From contig DCKU01000180.1 of the NCBI GenBank assembly GCA_002320455.1, forward strand, positions 1-11,297: DNA of 11,297 bases, read 5' to 3'. The notes under the pieces are model-generated. The model worked only from the letters and a program-made list of their open reading frames with translations. It was not told where the DNA came from and made no database searches. The translations under genes and the position numbers were made by a program. This document shows, one piece after another, positions 1-5,833 of this stretch. Positions within the stretch are counted from its first letter, which is position 1. Every line of letters begins with the position of its first letter. This DNA is from Salinisphaera sp. UBA1666. GTDB taxonomy: Bacteria > Pseudomonadota > Gammaproteobacteria > Nevskiales > Salinisphaeraceae.

Positions 1-131
1 CAAGCGCTGTTTTGCGGCAATCCAGCGTTCTAGCACGCTTGCGCAGAATGACTGCGCAGCGCGCGCTACGCCTCGTCTTGCCGCAAAACAGCGCTTGGCG
101 CGGACTCGTATGAAACATCAACAGGCCCTAG
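1..131 (+). repeat. Palindromic repeat element, partial (cut by window start)
   Basis: Positions 1-20 and 78-97 are perfect 20-bp inverted repeats around a 57-base centre that itself holds a small TGCGCA...TGCGCA repeat (40-58). The right arm continues to 131, ending CAACAGGCCCTAG. The stretch 90-131 is matched in inverted orientation by 11256-11297 with 39 of 42 identical bases. If the missing left flank resembles the copy at the window's right end, the full unit has terminal inverted repeats of about 54 bp that start CTAGGGCCTGTTGA. That structure suggests a non-autonomous MITE. The CTAG at the edge resembles the YTAR or TA targets of some IS5-family elements, but this link is inference. 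No transposase gene is visible. Confidence 0.75.
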
Positions 132-139
132 AGTGGCAT

Positions 140-176
140 ACGGCGGCGGACGACCAGTTTGACCGGTCGCCGCCGT
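140..176 (-). terminator. GC-rich hairpin after thioesterase gene, no T-tract
   Basis: A 9-bp perfect GC-rich stem (140-148 with 168-176), extended by three more pairs across a short bulge, lies just past the stop codon of the minus-strand thioesterase. No run of T follows on the minus strand, so it does not look like a standard intrinsic terminator. It could protect the 3' end of the mRNA, or belong to the edge of the neighbouring repeat. Confidence 0.35.
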
Positions 177-181
177 CCCGG

Positions 182-622
182 CTACTCCTCCGGCGCTATC
201 GTTTCTAGATCGCGTATGCGCTCGCGCACGGTCTCGGGCACCCGCATGCTCGTCTGCGCGCCATAGTCAAACCAGACCACCACGTTGGCGTAGACGGCGA
301 TCACGTCGTCGGTACCGGCCAAGAACAGACACTGTTCGATATCCAGGCTCGAACGGCCGATGCGCTTGACTCGAGTGCCGATCTCGACATCGGCCGGAAA
401 CCGCAGCTGTGCGCGAAAGCTGCACTGCAGGTCGGCCAAAATCGGCCCGTCGCTAGTCTGATGATCGGCGCCGTCGCTGATGCCGTGGATATAATCGATG
501 CGCCCGTCCTCGGAATATCGAAAATAGACCGTGTTATTGACGTGGCCCAGCGAGTCCATCTCGCCCCATTTGACCTTGATTGGCGTTAGGTGCGCGTAAT
601 CCGCGCGGCTTGGTTCGTGCAT
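182..622 (-). CDS. Acyl-CoA thioesterase, hotdog fold (4HBT family)
   Basis: This 146-residue protein is a single-domain hotdog thioesterase of the 4HBT/YbgC/FadM type, which hydrolyses acyl-CoA to free acid and CoA in the cytoplasm. The family signature, an acidic residue followed by GHVNN and a Tyr, is at residues 22-33 (EMDSLGHVNNTVY). Asp23 is the probable catalytic residue. The frame stays open far upstream but would run into tetR. I chose the ATG at 620-622 because AGGGAG lies 11 bases upstream and the family motif then falls about 25 residues in. An ATG at 641-643 is possible but would consume the Shine-Dalgarno sequence. The gene is divergent from tetR-fadE, which suggests a shared regulator and a role in fatty-acyl-CoA turnover. 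The substrate chain length cannot be read from sequence. Confidence 0.88.
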   Translation of the reverse strand: MHEPSRADYAHLTPIKVKWGEMDSLGHVNNTVYFRYSEDGRIDYIHGISDGADHQTSDGPILADLQCSFRAQLRFPADVEIGTRVKRIGRSSLDIEQCLFLAGTDDVIAVYANVVVWFDYGAQTSMRVPETVRERIRDLETIAPEE

Positions 623-652
623 CAGCGCTTTATCTCCCTGCATCCGTTGTCC

Positions 653-666
653 ATACGCCGGCGTAT
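653..666. promoter_or_regulatory. Perfect 14-bp palindrome, candidate TetR operator
   Basis: ATACGCCGGCGTAT is a perfect palindrome whose last base is the first base of the tetR -35 box. It also falls inside the predicted leader of the divergent thioesterase mRNA. A dimer bound here could affect both promoters. Autoregulation from such a site is typical of TetR-family genes. That this particular TetR binds it is inference. Confidence 0.55.
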
Positions 667-694
667 TGACACACCGACATGGCGCAAAGATTAT
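666..694 (+). promoter_or_regulatory. Sigma70-type promoter of tetR-fadE
   Basis: A perfect -35 box TTGACA (666-671) is followed after 17 bases by GATTAT (689-694), which matches 4 of 6 bases of the -10 consensus. Transcription would begin near 701, leaving a leader of about 20 bases before the ATG at 723. This argues against the in-frame TTG at 666 as a start codon, since that TTG is part of the -35 box. Confidence 0.55.
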
Positions 695-716
695 ACGTCG
701 ACAGCTCGATTTCGAA
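690..716 (-). promoter_or_regulatory. Promoter of the divergent thioesterase gene
   Basis: The minus strand carries a perfect TATAAT (695 down to 690). The -35 region is poor; TTCGAA at 716-711 is the nearest candidate, with short 15-base spacing. Transcription would start near 683, giving a leader of about 60 bases that contains the 653-666 palindrome. The -10 box overlaps that of the opposing tetR promoter, so the two promoters probably exclude each other. Confidence 0.45.
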
Positions 717-722
717 GACTTC

Positions 723-1373
723 ATGCCGCGCGAGACCAAAAACGTTCTATCTGCCAACGACTGGGCCGAAGCTGCGCTATCGGCGATTGCAGCACGTGGC
801 ATCGAGGGCGTGGCGATCGAGCCGCTGGCGCGCGAGCTGGGGGTCACCAAGGGCAGCTTTTATTGGCATTTCGCCAATCGCAACGCGCTTTTGACGGCCG
901 CCCTGGACTGCTGGGAAGCCCGCGAAACCGACGATGTGCTGGCCCGAGTTGCCCAGGAAACCGATCCGAAGATCCGTATCCAGCGCTTGATTATCGAAGT
1001 GAATACGTCCAAGCGCGCGAGCCGAATCTATACCGCCCTGTCCAGCGCCACCAAACCCGCGCTGGTGCGTGAGTACGTCGAACGCGTCTCTCGTCGACGC
1101 CTGGACTTCATCATCGATTGTTACGCCGGGCTCGGCATGGGACGCGAGGCGGCCCGGCGCTGGGCGCTTCAAACCTATTCCGTGTTTCTGGGCTCGTTGC
1201 AGATACGGCGTGACCTGCCGGACGAATGGCCGGCCTCGGATGACCCGGCGTTTGCGGAATACATGCGGTTCTTGATGGTCAATCTGTTGCCACCCGATGC
1301 CCGCCCTGCCGCGACCGATCAGGTGCCCGCCGCTGCCGGGGCCCGACAGGCGGCACGTTTGGGCAACTCGTGA
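723..1373 (+). CDS. TetR-family transcriptional regulator
   Basis: This is a 216-residue repressor with an N-terminal helix-turn-helix at about residues 28-50 (recognition segment VTKGSFYWHFANR, typical of the family) and an all-helical ligand-binding C-terminal domain. I use the ATG at 723; a 19-residue longer form from TTG at 666 would begin inside the -35 box. The Shine-Dalgarno sequence is weak (GAAG, 714-717). The stop is 25 bases before fadE, so the two are almost certainly co-transcribed. TetR regulators next to acyl-CoA dehydrogenases often sense fatty acyl-CoA (PsrA and FadR of Bacillus are precedents). By context this one likely controls fadE, itself and the divergent thioesterase. 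The effector is unknown, and the C-terminal tail is Ala/Pro-rich. Confidence 0.85.
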   Translation: MPRETKNVLSANDWAEAALSAIAARGIEGVAIEPLARELGVTKGSFYWHFANRNALLTAALDCWEARETDDVLARVAQETDPKIRIQRLIIEVNTSKRASRIYTALSSATKPALVREYVERVSRRRLDFIIDCYAGLGMGREAARRWALQTYSVFLGSLQIRRDLPDEWPASDDPAFAEYMRFLMVNLLPPDARPAATDQVPAAAGARQAARLGNS

Positions 1374-1398
1374 CCGTTTTTCTACGGAGGATGACGCT

Positions 1399-3861
1399 AT
1401 GAGTGTCTTGTTGAGTGTCGTGATCGCCCTCGCGGCGATCTGGTTCATGGCCTACAAGGGCTACTCCCGAGTGAGCTGGAGTATCGCCACGGTGGTCTAT
1501 TTCCTGGGCCTTGCGGTGTTCGGCGTCATCGGGCCACTGGGGCTTTTCATCGCCGCCATCGTATTCGGCGCGCCAATCGTGATCTTCAACGTCGAGTCGC
1601 TGCGTAAGTCGCTGGTAACCAAAAAAGTGTTTGCCGGCTTCAAGGCCGTGCTGCCGCCCATGTCGGACACCGAGCGCGAGGCGCTGGAAGCCGGTGCGAC
1701 CTGGTGGGAAACCGAGATGTTCCGCGGCAAGCCGGACTGGTCGTACCTGCTGAACTTCAAGCGCACGCAGCTGACCGAGGAAGAGCGCTCGTTTCTGGAT
1801 AACGAGACCGACACGCTGTGCTCGATGCTCGACGAGTGGGAAATCCTCAACGAGCGCCACGATATTCCGCCGGAAGGCTGGGACTATATCCGCGAGCACA
1901 AGTTCTTTGCCATGCTCATTCCCAAGGAGCACGGCGGCCTCGGATTTTCAGCGCTGGCGCAATCGACGATTGTGGCCAAGATCGCCTCGCGCAGCTTGAC
2001 CACCGCGGTGACCGTGATGGTGCCGAACTCGCTAGGCCCGGGCGAGCTGCTGGTCCACTACGGCACCAAGGCGCAGCAAGACAAATGGCTGCCTGGCCTG
2101 GCCGACGGCAGTGAGATCCCCTGCTTTGGCCTGACCGGCCCCGAAGTAGGCTCGGACGCGGGCGCCCTGCCCGACTACGGCATCGTCACCCGCGGCATGT
2201 ACAACGGCGAAGAGACCGTGGGCATTAAGCTCACCTTCTCCAAGCGCTGGATCACACTGGCGCCGGTGGCCACGGTCATCGGTCTGGCGTTCAAGCTGCA
2301 GGATCCGGATCATCTGCTGGGCGACGATAACAAGACCGATTACGGCATCACCTGTGCCCTAATCTCGGCCGACGAGCCGGGCGTGGAAATCGGCAAACGC
2401 CACTTCCCGGGCGCGTTCATGAACGGTCCCATCCACGGCACCGACGTGTTCGTACCGCTGGATGCCATCATCGGCGGCCCCGAGCGCGCCGGAGGCGGCT
2501 GGCGGATGCTGGTCGAGTGCTTGTCGGCCGGCCGCGGCATCTCGCTGCCGGCGCTGTCCTCGGCGGCCTCGAAGATGTCGTACCGCATGACCGGCGCCTG
2601 GGGCCGTATCCGCCGCCAGTTCAAGATGCCCATCGGCAAGTTCGAAGGCGTACAGGAAGCCACTGCCCGTATCTCCGGGCTCAACTACAAGATGGAGGCC
2701 GCGCGTATTCTCACGGCTTCCGGCGTGGACGAGTGCACGCCGTCAGTGGTCACGGCCATGGCCAAGTACCACATGACCGAGTGGATGCGTACCGTGGTCA
2801 ACGACGCCATGGACGTACACGGCGGCCGGGGCATCCAGCAGGGCCCGCGCAACTATCTGTCCAGCTCGTATGTGTCGATCCCGATCGCGATCACGGTCGA
2901 GGGCGCCAACATCCTGACGCGTAGCCTTATGATCTTCGGCCAGGGGGCGATTCGCTGTCATCCCTACGTCTTTCCGGAGATGGAAGCCGCTAGAGACGAC
3001 AATCTGGATGAGTTCGACGATCTGCTCTGGTCGCACGTCGGCTACTCGGTCAACCGCGGGGCTCGCTCGTTCACCTTCGGCCTGTTCGGCTCGTATCTGG
3101 CCAAGGCCCCGGTCGACGGCGTAGCGGCCCAGTATTACGGCAAACTGGAGCGTTTTTCTGCCGCACTCGCCATCGTTTCCGATGTCACGATGGGCATGAT
3201 GGGCGGCGAGCTGAAGCGAAAAGAGCTGCTCTCGGCCCGTCTGGGCGACGTGCTCTCCGAACTATACTTCGCCTCGGCCACGCTGAAGTATTTCCACGAT
3301 GAAGGCCAGCCGGCCGAGGACGTGGACCATCTGCACTACGTCATGGCGGAATCGCTGGCCAATATCGAAAAAGCCTTCGACGCCTTCCTGCGCAACTTCC
3401 CCAACCGTTTCGCGGCCGGTTTCATGCGCGTGCTGGTCTTCCCGGCAGGGCGCCGCCATAAAGGCGCGACCGACCAACTCGTCAACGCCTTGGGCGATTT
3501 CATCATGGAGCCCTCGGCGTTTCGTGATCGCCTGTCGGCCGATATCTATCTCGGCAAGTCCAAGGATTCGGCCACCGGACGCATGGAGCATGCCTTCAAC
3601 ACGCTCATCCAGGTCGAGCCGCTCTATGACACGTTCTTCAAGGCCGTGGCCAAGGGTCAGCTCGACGGCTTGACCGTGGACGAGCGCCTGGCCAGTGCGG
3701 TTAAGAAAGAGCTGTTGACCGAGGCCGAGGCCAAGCAGGTCAAGGAATACGACGATCTGCGCTATGACGCGATCCTGACCGATGCTTTCAGTAAAGAATA
3801 TCTGGAGGATATGAAGAACCACGAGCACGTCGACGATCGCGTGGCCACCCGCGTGGCCTGA
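1399..3861 (+). CDS. fadE: Membrane-associated acyl-CoA dehydrogenase FadE
   Basis: FadE catalyses the FAD-dependent first step of fatty-acid beta-oxidation, acyl-CoA to trans-2-enoyl-CoA. The 820-residue length is close to E. coli FadE (814). Two hydrophobic segments at about residues 2-18 and 26-60 should anchor it in the inner membrane. The acyl-CoA dehydrogenase core follows, with the FAD-contact motif CFGLTGPEVGSD (242-253), DVHGGRG (472-478) and the FadE-typical VEGANILTRS beginning at 500. The C-terminal third is the DUF1974-type extension of long FadE proteins. The ATG at 1399 has a strong GGAGG (1386-1390) eight bases upstream. The gene lies 25 bases after tetR and ends at an intrinsic terminator, so tetR-fadE is a closed transcription unit. 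No frameshift or missing motif is seen. Confidence 0.96.
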   Translation: MSVLLSVVIALAAIWFMAYKGYSRVSWSIATVVYFLGLAVFGVIGPLGLFIAAIVFGAPIVIFNVESLRKSLVTKKVFAGFKAVLPPMSDTEREALEAGATWWETEMFRGKPDWSYLLNFKRTQLTEEERSFLDNETDTLCSMLDEWEILNERHDIPPEGWDYIREHKFFAMLIPKEHGGLGFSALAQSTIVAKIASRSLTTAVTVMVPNSLGPGELLVHYGTKAQQDKWLPGLADGSEIPCFGLTGPEVGSDAGALPDYGIVTRGMYNGEETVGIKLTFSKRWITLAPVATVIGLAFKLQDPDHLLGDDNKTDYGITCALISADEPGVEIGKRHFPGAFMNGPIHGTDVFVPLDAIIGGPERAGGGWRMLVECLSAGRGISLPALSSAASKMSYRMTGAWGRIRRQFKMPIGKFEGVQEATARISGLNYKMEAARILTASGVDECTPSVVTAMAKYHMTEWMRTVVNDAMDVHGGRGIQQGPRNYLSSSYVSIPIAITVEGANILTRSLMIFGQGAIRCHPYVFPEMEAARDDNLDEFDDLLWSHVGYSVNRGARSFTFGLFGSYLAKAPVDGVAAQYYGKLERFSAALAIVSDVTMGMMGGELKRKELLSARLGDVLSELYFASATLKYFHDEGQPAEDVDHLHYVMAESLANIEKAFDAFLRNFPNRFAAGFMRVLVFPAGRRHKGATDQLVNALGDFIMEPSAFRDRLSADIYLGKSKDSATGRMEHAFNTLIQVEPLYDTFFKAVAKGQLDGLTVDERLASAVKKELLTEAEAKQVKEYDDLRYDAILTDAFSKEYLEDMKNHEHVDDRVATRVA

Positions 3862-3879
3862 TCGAGCGCTTGCGCGTTT

Positions 3880-3911
3880 AAGCCCGGGCCGGCATCGGCC
3901 CGGGCTTTTTT
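3880..3911 (+). terminator. Intrinsic terminator of tetR-fadE
   Basis: An 11-bp perfect stem (3880-3890 with 3897-3907) encloses a 6-base loop and is followed by six T (3906-3911). It lies 18 bases after the fadE stop. The T run directly abuts the ATG at 3912, the apparent start of the next gene. Confidence 0.93.
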
Positions 3912-4361
3912 ATGTCCGCAAGAGCGCTCACGATAGACGCCGTGAACGCGCCCAAATATCTCCACGCCGCATTTTCGGCCACCTGCTATCGCGCCTGGCT
4001 GGGCGAACGTGCGTTCGACTGTTTTATCGATCACACGCCACCGCCGGCCGTGCTCGACTGGATTCGGCGAGTGAGCGGCCAGCCATCGGGCTGGATCATC
4101 ACCGCAGATAACCCGAGCGGGCGGCCGGCCCACGACGCTCACAACCGGTCACAGCGCACGCGGCTCGACGCAGCGCTGGCAGCACATCAGCTGGCAAAAC
4201 GGGCGACCGAACATATCGATCCGGCCGGGCGGTGGCCGGTCGAGATCGGTCGCCTGATCGCCAGCGATGACCGCCGCACGATTCATGCCCTGGCCCGTCG
4301 ATTCGAGCAGGCGGCCTATGTCCGCGTCGCGCCCAACACCTGCGCGCTGTGCTGGCTGTGA
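3912..4361 (+). CDS. DUF3293 domain protein
   Basis: This protein of up to 149 residues matches the DUF3293 pattern as I know it: a PPP followed by a Trp (43-50), WIITADNPSG (61-70), an Asn-Arg-x-x-Arg segment (78-82), DPAGRWPVE (103-111) and ARRFEQAAYV (128-137). The family is small, cytoplasmic and of unknown function. The start is uncertain. The ATG at 3912 immediately follows the U-tract of the fadE terminator and has no Shine-Dalgarno sequence, so it would be read only on a read-through transcript. A GTG at 3942 (residue 11) is an alternative, also without a clear ribosome site. The gene converges on the Rdx-like gene with only 12 bases between the stop codons. Confidence 0.75.
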   Translation: MSARALTIDAVNAPKYLHAAFSATCYRAWLGERAFDCFIDHTPPPAVLDWIRRVSGQPSGWIITADNPSGRPAHDAHNRSQRTRLDAALAAHQLAKRATEHIDPAGRWPVEIGRLIASDDRRTIHALARRFEQAAYVRVAPNTCALCWL

Positions 4362-4373
4362 ATCGCGGCCGGC

Positions 4374-4673
4374 TTATCGATCAGAGTGGCCCAGATCACG
4401 CGTCGGGGCGATACGATCACGAATCATCTGCTTGAGAATCTTGGGCTCGGGAAAACTGCCGACCTCGCGACGATCGTGGAGACATTCGTCGTCCAGCCAG
4501 ACCTGAAATACACCGGATTCGGCCGGCGCGATCGCGACCTCGGTTAGCGTGGCTTCAAACGTCTGTAGCAGCTCCTGGGCCACCCAGGCCGCGCGCGCCA
4601 GCCAGCGACATCCCGGGCAATACCGAATAACCACGCGCCCGCCACCGACGCGCGTTTCAGCCGTCGTGTACAC
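4374..4673 (-). CDS. Rdx / SelW-like thioredoxin-fold protein (CxxC form)
   Basis: This 99-residue protein belongs to the SelT/SelW/SelH (Rdx) family of small thioredoxin-fold proteins thought to act in thiol redox. The redox motif CPGC is at residues 19-22 within VVIRYCPGCRWLARAAW, so this is a cysteine rather than a selenocysteine form. Other bacterial family marks are AQELLQTF, the EVGSFPEPKILKQ block, and the IRDRIAPTRDLGHSDR tail at the C terminus. The start is a GTG at 4671-4673 with AGAGG six bases upstream. It overlaps the 3' end of the upstream thioesterase gene by 17 bases, so the two are probably translationally coupled. The physiological partner is unknown. Confidence 0.85.
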   Translation of the reverse strand: MYTTAETRVGGGRVVIRYCPGCRWLARAAWVAQELLQTFEATLTEVAIAPAESGVFQVWLDDECLHDRREVGSFPEPKILKQMIRDRIAPTRDLGHSDR

Positions 4674-5121
4674 GATAGGCCTCTGCGAATCGGGTGGGCA
4701 TGCGACACGGTCGACCGCTGGATAGCGTAACGGTCACGTACTGGGTGGCCGCGCGAAAGATCGTGGCCCCGTCCTGATCGCGGCGGATCTGGAAGCGACG
4801 CCACATGGCCAACCGCCCGTCGTTGGATTCGATCCATGTCGCAATCCGCAGGGTTTGTCCCAGATGCGCGGCCGCCAGATAATCGACCTCATGCCGGCGT
4901 ACGACACAGGCCGCATCCAATGCCTGGTAAGTCGCCCAGTCCAGCCCAAGAGCCTCGGTATGCGCCCAGGCCGCACGCTCCATGAACCCTAGATAGGCCG
5001 CGTTATTAACGTGATTCAAACGATCGATATCGGCGGGCTCAACCGTGATGTCGATATAGAACGGCGCGAGCACGTCCCAGCGATGTTTGGCGGGCATAGG
5101 CAAGTCTGTATCGATAGACAT
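4657..5121 (-). CDS. Acyl-CoA thioesterase, hotdog fold (second copy)
   Basis: A second hotdog thioesterase of up to 154 residues. Its signature DIDRLNHVNNAAYLGFMERA (31-50) carries the family's Asp33, His37-Val-Asn-Asn and Glu48. It would hydrolyse an acyl-CoA or related thioester; the substrate is unknown. It is clearly diverged from the thioesterase at 182-622, so it is not a recent duplicate. The ATG at 5121 directly follows the six-T tail of the lipoprotein terminator and lacks a Shine-Dalgarno sequence. A start at 5097 (Met9, MPAKHRWDV) is equally plausible, also without a clear ribosome site. I saw no convincing promoter, so expression may depend on terminator read-through. The 3' end overlaps the Rdx-like gene. 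Confidence 0.82.
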   Translation of the reverse strand: MSIDTDLPMPAKHRWDVLAPFYIDITVEPADIDRLNHVNNAAYLGFMERAAWAHTEALGLDWATYQALDAACVVRRHEVDYLAAAHLGQTLRIATWIESNDGRLAMWRRFQIRRDQDGATIFRAATQYVTVTLSSGRPCRMPTRFAEAYRVHDG

Positions 5122-5156
5122 AAAAAAGCCGGCGCTCAGGCGAGCAGCCGGCTTTT
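5122..5156 (-). terminator. Intrinsic terminator of the lipoprotein gene
   Basis: The perfect 10-bp stem 5124-5133 with 5147-5156 has an extra inner 4-bp stem (5134-5137 with 5142-5145) and a single-base bulge. On the minus strand it ends in six T (5127-5122), right before the ATG of the next gene. On the plus strand it offers only four T, so it probably works mainly on the minus strand. It lies about 20 bases after the lipoprotein stop codon. Confidence 0.88.
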
Positions 5157-5176
5157 ATCAGAACAACGAGTCGCGA

Positions 5177-5626
5177 CTAGCTTTGGGCTACGCGAGACGT
5201 CTCGCGCATGTCGCTGGGCGTGCCCATGACGCTATACAGACGCGTCAAGAACGCATCCGCTGTCGGCTGGCCGTCAAACAACGCCGCATAGTTCTGCTGG
5301 ATGCGAGCGGCGAAGGCCTGCTTGTCGTCGGCACGCATCATGTATGCCAGAGCGTTCAGGTCTTCCCCGTGGCCGCGTGCGGCTTCGTTCTTGAGCATGT
5401 CGTACTGCGAGTCGACGAACTTGCGACGTGCATCGTGGTTCTGGGCAAACGCACTACGTGACGCGTTGGTCGTGCCGTTGCTGGTCTGCTGCACGGCGTT
5501 CGTCGTGGCGTCGGCGATCTGGGCCGTGCCGTTGACGATGGTGTCCGAGGTGACGGTGATCTGCGAACAGCCGGTCATGGCCAGGCCAGCGCCGAGCACC
5601 ACACCAAGGCCTAGAAGATTACGCAT
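5177..5626 (-). CDS. Small lipoprotein of unknown function
   Basis: A 149-residue protein with a lipoprotein signal: Arg2, hydrophobic core at 4-16, and MTGC with lipidated Cys20 (Met at -3 is a little unusual). The mature part starts with a Thr/Asn-rich stretch (about 21-58) containing TVTSDTIVNGTAQ, then a helical region with FVDSQYDMLKNEAARGHGED and LNALAYMM. The GHGEDLNALA segment recalls the C-terminal part of DUF3015 proteins, but the DUF3015 GCG motif is absent, so I do not assign the family. The ATG at 5624-5626 has AGGGAG six bases upstream. The gene has its own promoter and terminator and is divergent from the suf operon. Residue 21 is Ser, not Asp, so sorting to the outer membrane is expected under the E. 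coli Lol rule. Confidence 0.85.
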   Translation of the reverse strand: MRNLLGLGVVLGAGLAMTGCSQITVTSDTIVNGTAQIADATTNAVQQTSNGTTNASRSAFAQNHDARRKFVDSQYDMLKNEAARGHGEDLNALAYMMRADDKQAFAARIQQNYAALFDGQPTADAFLTRLYSVMGTPSDMRETSRVAQS

Positions 5627-5659
5627 CAGGTTCTCCCTGAAATATTATTGTGAGCATCT

Positions 5660-5689
5660 ATTAAAGCGCGACGGCGCGTATAAACGCAA
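5660..5689 (-). promoter_or_regulatory. Promoter of the lipoprotein gene
   Basis: On the minus strand, TTGCGT (5689-5684) is followed after 18 bases by TTTAAT (5665-5660), which matches 5 of 6 bases of the -10 consensus. Transcription would start near 5653, giving a leader of about 27 bases before the ATG, with the AGGGAG ribosome site inside it. Confidence 0.45.
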
Positions 5690-5746
5690 GAATATTAGTG
5701 GTTATCTATTCCTTGAAACGCGGACATAGAGACCCACTATCAGGCG

Positions 5747-5792
5747 CATCGAAAGTCGTCGATGTCGGGGTGCCGACCATTCGCGTTATACT
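5747..5792 (+). promoter_or_regulatory. suf operon promoter with overlapping inverted repeats
   Basis: TATACT (5787-5792) matches 5 of 6 bases of the -10 consensus, with a start expected near 5799, about 35 bases before sufB. No good -35 box is found. That region instead holds two adjacent perfect inverted repeats: CATCGA-6-TCGATG (5747-5764) and GTCGG-4-CCGAC (5764-5777). They could be operator sites for an Fe-S or redox regulator. I could not fit the E. coli IscR type 1 or type 2 consensus to them. Confidence 0.4.
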
Positions 5793-5833
5793 TTCGCTTG
5801 CATCAACGATTTCAACGAACGATTCGAGTTGCT

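Noticed and set aside
623..850. N-terminal extension of the thioesterase at 182-622 up to 850
   Set aside because: It would cover both promoters and the tetR helix-turn-helix region, and the added sequence resembles no hotdog protein. The ATG at 622 has a ribosome site.
4374..4673. Possible selenoprotein with in-frame TGA in the SelW-like gene
   Set aside because: The redox motif is encoded as Cys-Pro-Gly-Cys, with no internal TGA and no need for a selenocysteine insertion element.
5762..5833. 24-residue N-terminal extension of SufB
   Set aside because: It spans the -10 box and predicted start of transcription. The 495-residue form matches E. coli SufB length and residue numbering.
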